This document shows positions 45,223 through 55,355 of a stretch of 64,000 bases of DNA, in pieces. The stretch's first letter is position 1, and every line of letters starts with the position of its first letter. Under the pieces are notes generated by a model. That model searched no databases and was not told where the DNA came from. It saw nothing but the letters and a program-made list of their open reading frames with translations. A program made the position numbers and the translations under genes. Source of the stretch: Pyrinomonadaceae bacterium (GTDB lineage Bacteria > Acidobacteriota > Blastocatellia > Pyrinomonadales > Pyrinomonadaceae); the NCBI GenBank assembly GCA_014380365.1, contig JACMJZ010000029.1:496001-560000 (forward strand). The letters run 5' to 3'.

Positions 45223-45825
45223 CTAGGCGCTTGCGGGACGGAAGAATCTGCGGATGCTCTGATAGACCTTGCGGAAGAAACGTATTACTCGAGGCAGGAG
45301 CCAAAAGGAAAAGATCAAGCCCGCGGCTACTATCAGGAAAACAACTACCGGCAAGAAGACTGCTGCGACCACAGTAACCACGGCGAGAATATCTTCGCTC
45401 AGGCTCACAACAATATTTGAAACGGGCTCGGGACTCGTATTGATCAGTGCCCGCGTTGCCGCCTTGGTCCCATGCGAACTGAGCGCCAGCCCGCCGCCCA
45501 GCAACAACGCAATCACCTGCACACTTCTGTCGAAATCGCCGAAAGCGGTCGCGGCCAAAACCGCTCCCGCGGGAATGCGAATGAAAGTATGAATTATGTC
45601 CCAGAGGCTATCGACCAGTTGGATCTTGTCGGCGATGAACTCGATAACGAAGAGGACCAGCGCCACGCCGATCACCCACCAGTTCGTCACGACGTCAAGA
45701 TCGCCGGGTAGTTTCAGATCCGCGAACCGCCCCAACAGGCCCAGCGTGGCTACGCCCGCGTAAAGGTTAATGCCCGATACCCACGAGGCCCCCATGCTGA
45801 CGGCGAGTGTCTCAATGAAGCTCAT
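45223..45825 (-). CDS. DUF4126 membrane protein
   Basis: 200 residues, about five TM helices. Typical DUF4126 opening GASWVSGINLYAGVATLGLLG and DKIQLVDSLWDIIHTFIRIPAGAVLAA, with GLALSSHGTKAATRALINTSPEP in the second half. Basic C-terminus (RKVYQSIRRFFRPA). Family function unknown. Not linked to neighbours. Confidence 0.9.
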   Translation of the reverse strand: MSFIETLAVSMGASWVSGINLYAGVATLGLLGRFADLKLPGDLDVVTNWWVIGVALVLFVIEFIADKIQLVDSLWDIIHTFIRIPAGAVLAATAFGDFDRSVQVIALLLGGGLALSSHGTKAATRALINTSPEPVSNIVVSLSEDILAVVTVVAAVFLPVVVFLIVAAGLIFSFWLLPRVIRFFRKVYQSIRRFFRPASA

Positions 45826-45960
45826 CGCGCAGGATTATACGACAACGCCAATTCCCTCGCCGCCACCCACTATCAAGGTTGATGACTACTGCGGGCCGGC
45901 CGCCCGAACCATCGGAGCAGCACTGCAAGTGATAGCGCCCCATCGAGTCGAGACCCGAGG

Positions 45961-46692
45961 CTAAGTCAGCAGGAAACCAACTCTGTAAACCCCCAGGTAG
46001 CCGCCGGCTTCCTGGCTCAATTGCAGCATCGCGTCGCTGCCACCGCGGCTGAAGATGCCGTCATTGGCATTCGTGGTATCGCGCCGGCCTTTTTGTGAGT
46101 AAGGCGACTGGGCGTGAACCTGATCCGTGATCGCCTCGTCGAAGTAAAGCTGCGAGGTGAATTCGTGGCCGGCTGGCGAACTCGGGTTAGTGCGAATCTT
46201 GTAGTGAACGTGCACATTCCGTCCCTGATACCAGCCGGGATAGACAGTCAGAAACTCGACTTTCCCCTGGCGGTCTGTGATCTGATAGCCGCGCAAGAAT
46301 TTCTTTCCGCGCGTGTCTCGGGAGGAACCACCGGCGTTGTCGCGCACGTCCGAGTAAGAACCGAGCGCATCACAATGCCAAAGATCCACCGTCGCGCCCG
46401 CGAGCGGCGTACACGTATTGTTGGTAACCTGATTCACGTGAAGCACCACACGCAACTGCAAACCGGGACTAATGGAACCATTTGCCGGGTCAACCCGGAT
46501 ATCTGATCGGTTGAGCTTTTCGTCTACAAAGAAAGGGCCCTGAGTGGCTTCGGGACTGACGAGGCAACCGGCAACGGTTTGCTGGCTATAAGGCCCGGAT
46601 GGTCCAGCTGCCCCGCGGGCACATCCCAATAAGGGAGACGCGGCTGCGGTTGCCAGCAAAACGAGAATTTCCCTGCGAGCAAACTGTGCCAT
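45961..46692 (-). CDS. Intradiol ring-cleavage dioxygenase-like protein (Tat/lipoprotein)
   Basis: 243 residues. N-terminus ARREILVLLATAAASPLLGC combines a twin-arginine-like motif with a lipobox. The catalytic domain has the intradiol dioxygenase signature: GPFFVDEKLNRSDIR, LAGATVDLWHCDALGSYSDV (first Tyr ligand) and VYPGWYQGRNVHVHYKI (Tyr, His, His ligands of Fe3+). Closest to the protocatechuate 3,4-dioxygenase-like exported group, whose in vivo substrates are mostly unknown. Start ATG 46692. Single gene. Confidence 0.9.
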   Translation of the reverse strand: MAQFARREILVLLATAAASPLLGCARGAAGPSGPYSQQTVAGCLVSPEATQGPFFVDEKLNRSDIRVDPANGSISPGLQLRVVLHVNQVTNNTCTPLAGATVDLWHCDALGSYSDVRDNAGGSSRDTRGKKFLRGYQITDRQGKVEFLTVYPGWYQGRNVHVHYKIRTNPSSPAGHEFTSQLYFDEAITDQVHAQSPYSQKGRRDTTNANDGIFSRGGSDAMLQLSQEAGGYLGVYRVGFLLT

Positions 46693-46757
46693 GGCGAGGC
46701 ACGTTAGTGATTCGCAGTCACGATAGGTTGTCGAAAGGGTGAAGAAAGCGGTGGGCA

Positions 46758-46816
46758 GGCGAACGCTTTCAGCGTTAGGGTTACGGGCTCGCGAATTGGC
46801 GAACGCTTTCAGCGTT
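46758..46816. repeat. Direct repeat of a ctttcagcg hairpin
   Basis: ggcgaacgctttcagcgtt occurs at 46758-46776 and again at 46798-46816; each copy is a small hairpin (aacgctttcagcgtt). Same core as the 24425 and 37694 repeats. Confidence 0.75.
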
Positions 46817-46975
46817 CTTCCTTGAAACATTATTCCGACTCACTCCATCAATCCCGATCCGAATAGCTATCCCTTTCCGGCGTCCTGACCTAACATGTGC
46901 CGGGGCATGTGCGGGACATGTGCGGAGCGGGGCCCAGATCTCGGGCCCATTTCTGGCGGTGCTTCATGAGAGCAA

Positions 46976-49900
46976 ATGGCTGAAGACCTTCCTGCGGAAC
47001 AAATCCTCAAACAGGTTATCGAACGACTCGATCTATTCGAGCGCGTGCTGGCATCCAACACCGCGCGGTTGCACGGCATTGAGAAGCATCTGGGAATCGG
47101 GAACCAGCAACAACGAATCGCCGAGCTTTTCGCGGCCGAGAAGGGCGAGGTGCATGCACCCGCGGGTCAGACAAAAGCTACCGAGGGCCAAACACATGTA
47201 CCCGCGGGCCAATCCAAACCGCAAGACTTAAACGCTTCCGAAACACCACGATCCACGCCAGAATCCACGCCAGTCCCTCCGCCGACAGACGAACCTCCAC
47301 ACGCGACGCACCCTCCTCCTGGCCATTCGTCGATGAAAGAAGCGTCCATCCCACAGACTGGCATCCCACAGACTGGCATCCCGCACACTGGCGACTCGCA
47401 CACTTACTCGACGAGAGCAGCAGATGCGCCCTTCACCCTGCATGTTCCTGTTGAAGAGCCGGCGGCGGATAATGAGGCATCGCACACCGCTCACGTGCGC
47501 GAAGAGAAGCACCGCGATCTGGAGTCGACTATCGGAGGTAGCTGGTTCAACTGGATCGGCATCATCGCCGTCACGTTCGGCATCGCCTTCTTCCTGAAGT
47601 ACGCTTTCGACAAACAGTGGATCGGCCCAACGGGCCGAGTCAGCATCGCCGCGCTCGTTGGTATCGGTTTGCTCTACCTGGGCGAACGTCTGCGCGGGCG
47701 TGGACTGAAGTCTTACGCCTACGTTCTTTCGGGAGGCGGCATCCTCATCTTGTATCTTTCGGACTTCGCCGCCTACAACTTTTACCACCTGATCAGCCAG
47801 CCCACGGCGTTCGTGTTAATGGCTGCTGTGACGACGACAGCAGTGCTTTTGTCGGTACGCCTGGACGCGCTGCCTGTGGCTCTCCTCGGACTCGTCGGCG
47901 GATTCCTGACGCCACTACTGCTCTCGACCGGCGTGGACAATCAGGTCGGATTGTTCACATACATTGCGCTGCTCGACGCCGGCGTACTCGCCGTCGCCTA
48001 CTTCAAACGCTGGCGCAGCCTCGACTTCGCGTCGTTCGCCGGAACAGTGGCAATTACGTTGGGCTGGGCAGTCAAGTTTTACGAACCCGGCAAGATGTGG
48101 ATCACACTCTTCTTCCTCAGCGTCTTCTTCCTGCTTTACTCGCTGCTGGCGATCTTCCACAACGTACTGCCTCGCCGGCCCACGCGCTGGTTCGACGTGG
48201 CGCTCGCCATGGCAAACGCATCATTCTATTTTGGCTTTAGCTACGTGATGCTGGACGACGCGGGATTCGATCACGCGACGCCCGCCACCCAGGCCTTTCT
48301 CGTCTCGATTTATTTTACGGGGTTGTTCTGCATGGCCTGGCGCTGGAGTCCTCGGGATCTCCTCCTCAGGTACAGTTACGTTTGTGCAGCGGCGACGTTT
48401 CTCACGCTCGCAGTAGCGATTCAGCTGGAACTGCACTGGGTGACAATGGCCTGGGCAGTCGAGGCCCTGATGCTGACGTGGGTCGGTTTGCGGTCAGGCG
48501 AAAAGGCGGCGCGCCATGCCGGGCTCGCCGTTTTCTGTGTAGCCGTCGGCCACTGGTTCCTCCGTGACATGCTCGCGGTCGACTACAGTCTGGACTCTTC
48601 TTTCCTGCCACTGCTAAACCGCCGCGCGTTGTCGGGCGCCGTACTTGTCGGCGCGATAGCAGGCGCATCGAGGCTCTACAGGCGCGCAACATCAGAAGGC
48701 AAACTCGGCGACGACCTCGACGAGGATGAGCCCTCAACAGTGCTGACCTTCTTCGCGCTGACCGGCAACACGGTAGCGCTCACGCTCTTGTCGCTCGATG
48801 TAAGCGACTACTTCCAGAGCCGCGCGGCTAACAGCAACTCGGGCAGCAGCTCCGACTTATACGCGCGCAGCGAAAACGCGAGGCAGTTCTCGATCTCCAT
48901 GCTGTGGACGATCTATGCCGCGACGATCCTGGCTGTAGGACTGTTGCGGCGCTCTCAGTTGTTGCGCTGGGGCGGATTGTTGTTGCTGCTGGTGGCAATC
49001 GGTAAAGTTCTGGCTGTCGACTCCGCTTTCTACGCTGCGTCATGGCACCTGCCACTCGTAAACCAGACCTTCATGGCCTATGCGCTGTTAGTTGCGGCAT
49101 TGGTCTTCGCCGCATGGCTGTACAGGCGGGCCCCAGGCAACGACGAAAGGGATGAAAGCGAGCAGCGTGCGATGGCTCCCATCCTCATCGGCGCGGCCAA
49201 CGTGCTCGCGCTCACCGCCCTGAGCCTTGAAGTCATTGGCTACTACGACCGCTCGCTGGCCAGCCTCGCGCTGGAAACGTCGGGCACTGAAATCTTCCGA
49301 CAGCTTCAGGAAGGGAAGATCTTCACGCTCGCGGTTGTTTGGACCATCTATGCAATCTATGCGTTCATGGTCGGTGTTGGGCGTAGCAACCGAGTCTGCC
49401 GGTGGGGTGGACTGCTGCTCCTGGTGATCACAGCGCCATTAGTCCTAGCGAACCTGAGTTACTACGACGCGCCATGGCATGCATTTATCTTTAACCGGAC
49501 GATGGGCGTGTTCGCGGTTTTCATCGCAGCCCTATGGCTCATAGTGCGTGCCTTTCGCCGTACGAGTGAGGCGTTCGAGGAGGCGGCGGCAGTGCATCAT
49601 GGGGCGATCGTCGCTGCCAACGTGCTTGCGATCATCGCGCTAAGCGCGCAGGCCGCAGGCTACTATGAGGCGAAGATCGCTGAGGAATTTGGCCGCGCGG
49701 GAGCGGCAGCACTTACCGCCGACGCCACTACAACCCTGCAAAATCTTGAGCTGGCGAAGCAGCTTTCACTCTCTGTCTTGTGGGCGGTGTATGCCAGCGG
49801 GCTATTAGTTGCGGGTCATCTTCGTCGCCTGCGACTGCTGCGCGTGATGGGGCTGGCACTACTTTCTGTCACAGCGCTCAAGGTGTTCATCTGGGACTTG

Positions 49901-50011
49901 TCATCGCTCGACCGCGTCTACCGAATCATTTCATTCATCATGCTCGGAGCCATCCTGCTCGTCGTCTCTTACTTCTACCAGCGTAGGCAGCATCCGGTGG
50001 AGGAGACGTAG
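46976..50011 (+). CDS. DUF2339 giant membrane protein
   Basis: 1011 residues. N-terminal coiled-coil start (EQILKQVIERLDLFERVLASNTARLHGIEKHLG), a low-complexity linker with the tandem motif PQTG-I repeated three times, then the DUF2339 core. The core begins GSWFNWIGIIAVTFGIAFFLKYAFDKQWI and continues with more than twenty TM helices and Gly-rich turns (GLRSGEKAARHAG, GLVGGFLTPLLLSTG). Predicted inner-membrane; function unknown. Internal segments repeat: RRSQLLRWGGLLLLLVAIGKVL parallels RSNRVCRWGGLLLLVITAPLVL and RRLRLLRVMGLALLSVTALKVF. Confidence 0.9.
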   Translation: MAEDLPAEQILKQVIERLDLFERVLASNTARLHGIEKHLGIGNQQQRIAELFAAEKGEVHAPAGQTKATEGQTHVPAGQSKPQDLNASETPRSTPESTPVPPPTDEPPHATHPPPGHSSMKEASIPQTGIPQTGIPHTGDSHTYSTRAADAPFTLHVPVEEPAADNEASHTAHVREEKHRDLESTIGGSWFNWIGIIAVTFGIAFFLKYAFDKQWIGPTGRVSIAALVGIGLLYLGERLRGRGLKSYAYVLSGGGILILYLSDFAAYNFYHLISQPTAFVLMAAVTTTAVLLSVRLDALPVALLGLVGGFLTPLLLSTGVDNQVGLFTYIALLDAGVLAVAYFKRWRSLDFASFAGTVAITLGWAVKFYEPGKMWITLFFLSVFFLLYSLLAIFHNVLPRRPTRWFDVALAMANASFYFGFSYVMLDDAGFDHATPATQAFLVSIYFTGLFCMAWRWSPRDLLLRYSYVCAAATFLTLAVAIQLELHWVTMAWAVEALMLTWVGLRSGEKAARHAGLAVFCVAVGHWFLRDMLAVDYSLDSSFLPLLNRRALSGAVLVGAIAGASRLYRRATSEGKLGDDLDEDEPSTVLTFFALTGNTVALTLLSLDVSDYFQSRAANSNSGSSSDLYARSENARQFSISMLWTIYAATILAVGLLRRSQLLRWGGLLLLLVAIGKVLAVDSAFYAASWHLPLVNQTFMAYALLVAALVFAAWLYRRAPGNDERDESEQRAMAPILIGAANVLALTALSLEVIGYYDRSLASLALETSGTEIFRQLQEGKIFTLAVVWTIYAIYAFMVGVGRSNRVCRWGGLLLLVITAPLVLANLSYYDAPWHAFIFNRTMGVFAVFIAALWLIVRAFRRTSEAFEEAAAVHHGAIVAANVLAIIALSAQAAGYYEAKIAEEFGRAGAAALTADATTTLQNLELAKQLSLSVLWAVYASGLLVAGHLRRLRLLRVMGLALLSVTALKVFIWDLSSLDRVYRIISFIMLGAILLVVSYFYQRRQHPVEET

Positions 50012-50253
50012 CAACGCGCGATGGTCGGTGGTCCTTCACCTCGCACGCCGAGGACACGGATCTCTGTTTGGCCGCTAATAGTTCCGTTCCCAACGGCGCT
50101 TCGCGCCTCACGGTCGGCGCGCCTGCGGCGCGAGGAGATTATCTTGTCCTGGGTTCCGGGGGTGGCGCGCGAAACGCGCTGAGCCCCGGCTACTCTCGGT
50201 CACGGCTACGCCGTGAAATCACGCCTTGCGTGTTCTAACCGCGCACATCAAGT

Positions 50254-52275
50254 CTAACTACAGGGGCAGATGAAGGGGTAGTTTGCGTTGTCGATGATGG
50301 GTTCGATGCCGAAGAAATCATTCAAGACGGATTCGGCGGTGCAGTAGGCGCCTTCCACCCAGGCCTGATCGTTGGAATAGGTTTCGCCGACGATGAAAAT
50401 ATTCGCATCGGCTCCGGGAATAAGTTGCGATGGCTTGCGAATCTGCTGCTGCACGTCGCAAACATCATAGTGGTCTGCATAAGCGTGGTAGCCGGCGTTG
50501 AAAGGCGGAAGAGACCAGTCCATATAGCTGGCTTCGAGCGGTGCGGGCACGTCGGTGTAGTCTGACTGCGGACCATAATGCACGGCGGCGAGTTGCTTGC
50601 GCAGCATCTTCACCATCCTGTCAGGCACCGTGCGCGGACCTTCGAGCGGTTGATAGTCTTCCGATATCGGGACGTGGCGTTCGGCGTCAGGCCCGAGTTC
50701 CAGTTCCTGCCAGAAGCTGGTGAACTGTTCGTCGTCGTAACTGGCGAGGATTCCGTAAACTGGCGTGCGGGTTTGGTCAGCCGCATTATTCCCGAAATAA
50801 ACAACCTGCCGAATCGGAGTGTCAGTCACACTTGGCCCAATGGTGTTGCGCTGGGAAAGATTCAGCAACAGCTCTTCCTGTTTTACCGTTAACCGTTCCA
50901 CAATGGCGTCTTCCACTGTTTTGATGAAGACAGCCGCCGGTGTGAATGGCGATTCCACTATTGCGGGTGTGCCGTCGGGATTCTTCGCCGACTTGATCGC
51001 GGCGATGTACTTCTTGGAAAAGCCGTGGACTTTGAGCGCATCAAGCACGTCATCCGTGATTTCCCAGGCGCTAATCTGCGCGGGATATGAGGCGGGAGTG
51101 GCGGCTGAATCGGCCCACCATGGCGAGTCGAAGAACATGCCCACCTTGTAAGAAGGCTGCATGATTGCCGACTCCAGGTACAACTGCACTCTCCGGTTGT
51201 TGAGCACGTCGAGCCCATCGTGCGATTCATAACGCGTAGCCTGGGCCACTAAATCGATCGCATAACGCGGCATCGCCAGCCACGCTGCGTCTGTGGTTCC
51301 CGAACCCGATTTCTTGTTCGGGATTTCGCGCGTGGCGACTGAGTACTCAATTCCTTTGTCGGTTTGCAAAATAGAGTGGAGGCGCGTGTTGGGATAATAC
51401 TTGAAATGCACGCCGTTCTTTTTCGCCAGCTTCACAATTTGGGCGAACAAGGCATTGAACATGCTGGAATAGCCGGTGGACAACGTCTTGTATTCATTGC
51501 CCGGGGTGAATTCATTGTTAGCCTGAACGGCCACGGCGGAGTTCCAGTTAATGATGTTTGAGGTGTAGCCGTTTCCATCCGCGGTATAGGCGAAACCTTC
51601 CGGACCCAACTGATCAAACATCAGATCCCAGTAGCCTATGTCCGTCATCTTGTCGCCCTTCTGGTAAACGGAGGCGTCGGGAAGATCCACGCTGATCGTC
51701 CCGTTCTTGTAAAACTCACACCACTGGGCACGAGTTATCGACTTCGCCGCGGTTGGCGTCATGGTCAGATCCTGGAGAACTGAAAACCCATTGTCGGGAG
51801 AAGTGGCGGCGCCGAAGTGGTCGACATTGTAAGGCGCGGGATTGCTTGAATTAATGTCGTTCAAGTACATGTTCTTCGTGCGCAGGTAGAACAAAGGGTT
51901 GGTGGACTCGTTGAACGGCACAGAGTGTTTTTTGAGATCTAGCTGTTCAATTACGGTGGTGACCAGGCGGTGTCCCTGGCTGGCAGCATCGGATTTCCCG
52001 TCCCAGTCGGAGTAGCGCATCCCGCCCAATTCGAGGTACGAGTTTTTCTTGTCGTTTTTGTAATGCCAGGTGCATACGCGTGCGCCGGCCGCGCGCGTGC
52101 CCGGCTCCTCTTTTGAGAAGTCGTACTTTCCCCAGTCGTACAATTCGAGCGTGTCGCCTTTTGATAATTGTCTTGCCTGATCTTTCTTGGTGGAGGGTTT
52201 GCCGTCGAGCAGACGCCATCCGGTGTAAAGACCAGCAGCGCCGGCGCCGAAGATTGAGTAAGTTTTGTTTTTCAT
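50254..52275 (-). CDS. Flavin-containing amine oxidase-like protein
   Basis: 673 residues, FAD-dependent. N-terminal Rossmann GxGxxG in IFGAGAAGLYTG; ELGGMRYSD, as in L-amino-acid oxidase-type enzymes; C-terminal FAD motif FIVGETYSNDQAWVEGAYCTAESVL. No signal peptide. Start ATG 52275 with GGATCC-type spacing. Relatives oxidise amino acids or amines to imines or oxo-acids with H2O2. Downstream of the Cys-rich lipoprotein and the TPP decarboxylase on the same strand. Interior segment SIVDLPDAS is unremarkable; substrate unknown. Confidence 0.87.
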   Translation of the reverse strand: MKNKTYSIFGAGAAGLYTGWRLLDGKPSTKKDQARQLSKGDTLELYDWGKYDFSKEEPGTRAAGARVCTWHYKNDKKNSYLELGGMRYSDWDGKSDAASQGHRLVTTVIEQLDLKKHSVPFNESTNPLFYLRTKNMYLNDINSSNPAPYNVDHFGAATSPDNGFSVLQDLTMTPTAAKSITRAQWCEFYKNGTISVDLPDASVYQKGDKMTDIGYWDLMFDQLGPEGFAYTADGNGYTSNIINWNSAVAVQANNEFTPGNEYKTLSTGYSSMFNALFAQIVKLAKKNGVHFKYYPNTRLHSILQTDKGIEYSVATREIPNKKSGSGTTDAAWLAMPRYAIDLVAQATRYESHDGLDVLNNRRVQLYLESAIMQPSYKVGMFFDSPWWADSAATPASYPAQISAWEITDDVLDALKVHGFSKKYIAAIKSAKNPDGTPAIVESPFTPAAVFIKTVEDAIVERLTVKQEELLLNLSQRNTIGPSVTDTPIRQVVYFGNNAADQTRTPVYGILASYDDEQFTSFWQELELGPDAERHVPISEDYQPLEGPRTVPDRMVKMLRKQLAAVHYGPQSDYTDVPAPLEASYMDWSLPPFNAGYHAYADHYDVCDVQQQIRKPSQLIPGADANIFIVGETYSNDQAWVEGAYCTAESVLNDFFGIEPIIDNANYPFICPCS

Positions 52276-52349
52276 GAGTTGGATCCTTTGATGGGGTGTT
52301 GTTAGTGGCATGATTTCTTCTCTGTGCGTCAGAGACTGCAACGACGCGA

Positions 52350-52991
52350 TTATCTGGAGAGATCAACACGCACTATGTTAATGGGAAGCGGCTTCAGTAG
52401 CTGTGGATGCTGCGCGTACAAGAACCCGGTGATCTGAAAGAGATCGTCAAGGCTCGCCGAAGACCAGATGTGGCTCCTGCACATCGCGTCAGAGTGCGTT
52501 CCCAAGCCGACCACGTAGCCTCCTGGCGAATCTACTCTAGCGCAACTGCATTTGGCTTTTGATGGATCCTCATCGACCGTACAGGGACTGTCGAGACACT
52601 GAGCGTAGGCTACTCTCGCCGCACATACCGCCGTGCTGTTGATGGGAGAATAGCGCGACAGGATCGCCAGACCCTTCGTCGGCGGATCCTGGGTGATAGC
52701 CGAACACGCTTTCTTGCCTGCGGAATAACCCTGCGCCACTTCGCACAGACAATCGAGCGTTAGCGGTGGTGGATTCGGTCCCTCCGGGTGTTTGCACTTG
52801 GCGGTGGTGCACAGCGCAAAGGTGCCCTGACAGACTGTAAACGGCGGGTTCGCTGCATCGGTCAACGCGACGCTCAAGGTTGGCGATGCGAGCGCTGACG
52901 AATTTGAGGAAACGGGAGCGGGGGTTTCTCTTAAACAGGAAACGAGACATAACGAGCTGAGCATGGCTGCGACCACGGCTGATTTTCTCAT
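52350..52991 (-). CDS. Cysteine-rich lipoprotein
   Basis: 213 residues. Signal peptide with lipobox SLCLVSC (Cys about 19). The mature part carries about 14 further cysteines in pairs (CQGTFALCTTAKCKHP, LDCLCEVA, CLDSPCTVDEDPSKAKCSCA), implying disulfides or metal binding. Family not recognised. Between the amine oxidase (74 bp) and the decarboxylase (189 bp) on the same strand, so possibly an accessory of that pathway. Confidence 0.75.
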   Translation of the reverse strand: MRKSAVVAAMLSSLCLVSCLRETPAPVSSNSSALASPTLSVALTDAANPPFTVCQGTFALCTTAKCKHPEGPNPPPLTLDCLCEVAQGYSAGKKACSAITQDPPTKGLAILSRYSPINSTAVCAARVAYAQCLDSPCTVDEDPSKAKCSCARVDSPGGYVVGLGTHSDAMCRSHIWSSASLDDLFQITGFLYAQHPQLLKPLPINIVRVDLSR

Positions 52992-53180
52992 GAGTATTTT
53001 CTCCTTGCTGTTTTGGGTTGAGAACAGTCTCTTCAGTTCTGACGGGGTGAGTACCATATTTCGCGCCTTCAGCGACCGTCTTGTATTTAACAAGCGCTAA
53101 TAAGAATTCACCACAGAGACACACAGGGCACAGCGGCCGCACAGAAATGTTCAAGTCAAATGCTTTCCAGAGCTTTAGGT

Positions 53181-54899
53181 TTAGGGTTCGATTCCCAACC
53201 GGTACATCTGCAGCGGAAGATCTTTTTGCGGAATCACCACCTCCACCAACGTGGGCTGGTTGGTTATTCTTTTCAATTTGTTCAGCACCGACTTCAGTTC
53301 CTTGACGGTTTCCACGCGATACCCGCGGGCGCCAAACGCCTGCGCCAGGGCCATGTAATCCCATTTTGGCAGAATGTCGAACGCATCGAATTTGTGTTCG
53401 GGGCCGGGTTGAAAAGAAGTGAGGTCAACGTAGACCTGTTCGATGGCGTACACCTGGTTGCTGATCACAAAGATCACCGCGTTGAGCTTGTTGCGGGCGA
53501 GCGTAGACAGCGACTGGCAAACCATCATGAATCCGCCATCGCCGGCCACGGTCCAGGCGCGCTTTCCACTTCCCAGTTGGGCACCCGAAGCAGCACCGGT
53601 TTCAAAACCAATGCATTGCCATGCCGCCGATCCAAGGAAGCTGTTCTGTGAAAGGCCATAGGCGTTCGTGGCCACATATAAAGAGGAGCTCACGCCAAAG
53701 GTCATCACAATCTCATCCAGCATCTGGTTGTCTGCGAGAAACTTCATCGAGTGTTGGAAGAAGCGGTTGTAAGTAATGAGCTGGGGCTCAGCATTGAACT
53801 TCGGATCTGAGTTGGACACCCATGGCTCCGGGTAAGGCGGTGGCGGGGGCGCCACGGTGGCCAGCGGGTAACCTTTCGTTTTCTTGAAACGTTGCAGCAA
53901 GGCTTCCATGAAGTCTTTCATGGTCACGCCTTCATAGGTAAAGTAGCCGACCCGTGTCTCGTCGCTCGTGGCCAGGACCATGTCGCCATATTTACTTTCG
54001 ATGAACACCAGATAATCGTCGGTGATGATCGTGCCGAGTGTGAGGAAGCAATCAGCCTGCGTGACCAGCTCGATCACATTAGGAATCGAGGCGGCATCGG
54101 AATAGGTGCCGATAAACTTGTCGCCTTTTTCGTCCAGCACTGTTTTGCCCAGCGTGGTGGTGGTGTAAAGAAACCCACTCGCATCGATAAGTTGCTGCAA
54201 CAAGCCGGACAAGCCGTAACGAAGCACCTCAACCCCGGCGAATATCATGGGGTTCTTCGCCGCGGTTATCTGTGTCCAGGCTTGTTCCACAGCATTCTCA
54301 AGCGCGAGTGGCTCGCTCTTGATGGACAACGGCTGCAGGACTTTACTGGACGGACGCGGACACGGGTCGCCCCAAACTTCTTTGTAACACGCAATGTACA
54401 CCGGACGTTTGTGCGTGATCGCGGCGATGAGCAGATTGTCGATCTTTTCCGGCGCGCCCACTGAAGTGCTAAGTGTTTCCGCAGCCACGGTCACGTGTTC
54501 AAACACCGCGCGGTCAGCGTCCAGGTTGCCGGTCGAGTGGTGATAGAGCACGTTGTACATGTTGGTGATCTGGCGGGCGTCAGACCCCGGCGCTGCACTG
54601 ATGACCACCATCGGACTGCGTTCGACGTATGCGCCGGCGATGGCATTGAGCGCACTGAACGTGCTGACCCCATATTGGAGAGATACCGCGGCCAACCCGC
54701 GCGTGCGCCCGTAGGCGTCGGCAGCATAAGCAGCGTCGAGCTCGTTAACGCAACCAATAGTTTCTATCCCATCGAAATATTCCAGGGCCTGGGTGAAGTG
54801 CTTCACGTAGTCGCCGGGAATCTGAAAGACTTCCGTCACGTTGAGCTGCTTCAAACGGGTCAAAAGATAATCAGCTACTGTAAAGGTTTTTTTCTGCAT
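53181..54899 (-). CDS. Thiamine-diphosphate 2-oxo-acid decarboxylase
   Basis: 572 residues, pyruvate/indolepyruvate-decarboxylase family. Activating Glu in GCVNELDAAYAADAYGR (E53), the decarboxylase-type His pair YHHSTGN (H120, H121), and the TPP-binding motif AGDGGFMMVCQSL...ISN in the C-terminal domain. Would convert a 2-oxo acid to aldehyde and CO2. Two genes from an amine oxidase that could produce such an oxo acid. Substrate is not predictable; indolepyruvate or a branched-chain/aromatic oxo acid is plausible. Confidence 0.9.
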   Translation of the reverse strand: MQKKTFTVADYLLTRLKQLNVTEVFQIPGDYVKHFTQALEYFDGIETIGCVNELDAAYAADAYGRTRGLAAVSLQYGVSTFSALNAIAGAYVERSPMVVISAAPGSDARQITNMYNVLYHHSTGNLDADRAVFEHVTVAAETLSTSVGAPEKIDNLLIAAITHKRPVYIACYKEVWGDPCPRPSSKVLQPLSIKSEPLALENAVEQAWTQITAAKNPMIFAGVEVLRYGLSGLLQQLIDASGFLYTTTTLGKTVLDEKGDKFIGTYSDAASIPNVIELVTQADCFLTLGTIITDDYLVFIESKYGDMVLATSDETRVGYFTYEGVTMKDFMEALLQRFKKTKGYPLATVAPPPPPYPEPWVSNSDPKFNAEPQLITYNRFFQHSMKFLADNQMLDEIVMTFGVSSSLYVATNAYGLSQNSFLGSAAWQCIGFETGAASGAQLGSGKRAWTVAGDGGFMMVCQSLSTLARNKLNAVIFVISNQVYAIEQVYVDLTSFQPGPEHKFDAFDILPKWDYMALAQAFGARGYRVETVKELKSVLNKLKRITNQPTLVEVVIPQKDLPLQMYRLGIEP

Positions 54900-55355
54900 G
54901 GCTTTAGGTTTGAGAAGCGGGTGCGAAATGTGTCCTCACTTAACTCAGGCAGCTGCTAACGTCAGTTGAGGCAGGCAACATGGCACCCCAGCGGGGCTGC
55001 CCCGCCGGGGACCCCGCGATGCCTGCGCTCCCAGCTGACGCGTTCCTGAAGACTACGGTCCATGGCAAGAGAGTGAGTAATTCTGAAGTCAGTGGCTTTT
55101 TGCGGACAGGACTATAGCACCGTTTTCGTTCGAAGGATATGAAATGGCGAGCAGGGTTTAAGCAGCATCCGCAGATTACGCAGCTTACGCAGCTAAGACA
55201 AAACAGAAAGCAATTGACCCGCATCAAGTTGTCGGCTTTGCGTCTTGTTCTGTGCAATCTGCGGAATCTGCGGAAAGAGCAGCGTTTCCTTTAGGGTTAC
55301 GTTCAACTAGAATCACGCTGCTTTGCCAGCTTCGTTAGGATTGGTGGTTTCATCA
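54900..55355. other. Intergenic repeats, no gene
   Basis: Gap of 456 bp between divergent genes. It contains a GC-rich palindrome ggcacccc-agcggggctgccccgccggggaccccgcgatgcctgcgctccc (about 54970-55033, related to 2871-2900 and 37516-37590). It also has an inverted repeat ccgcagattacgcagcttacgcag (55169-55192) versus ctgtgcaatctgcggaatctgcgg (55250-55275), whose motif recurs at 56900-56925. Confidence 0.55.

Noticed and set aside
53185-53205. tRNA T-arm-like ggttcgattcccaacc
   Set aside because: It is the coding end of the decarboxylase gene; no acceptor stem or anticodon arm can be drawn.
53892-54464. 190-codon frame opposite the TPP decarboxylase
   Set aside because: Entirely within the decarboxylase gene, antisense, no family features.
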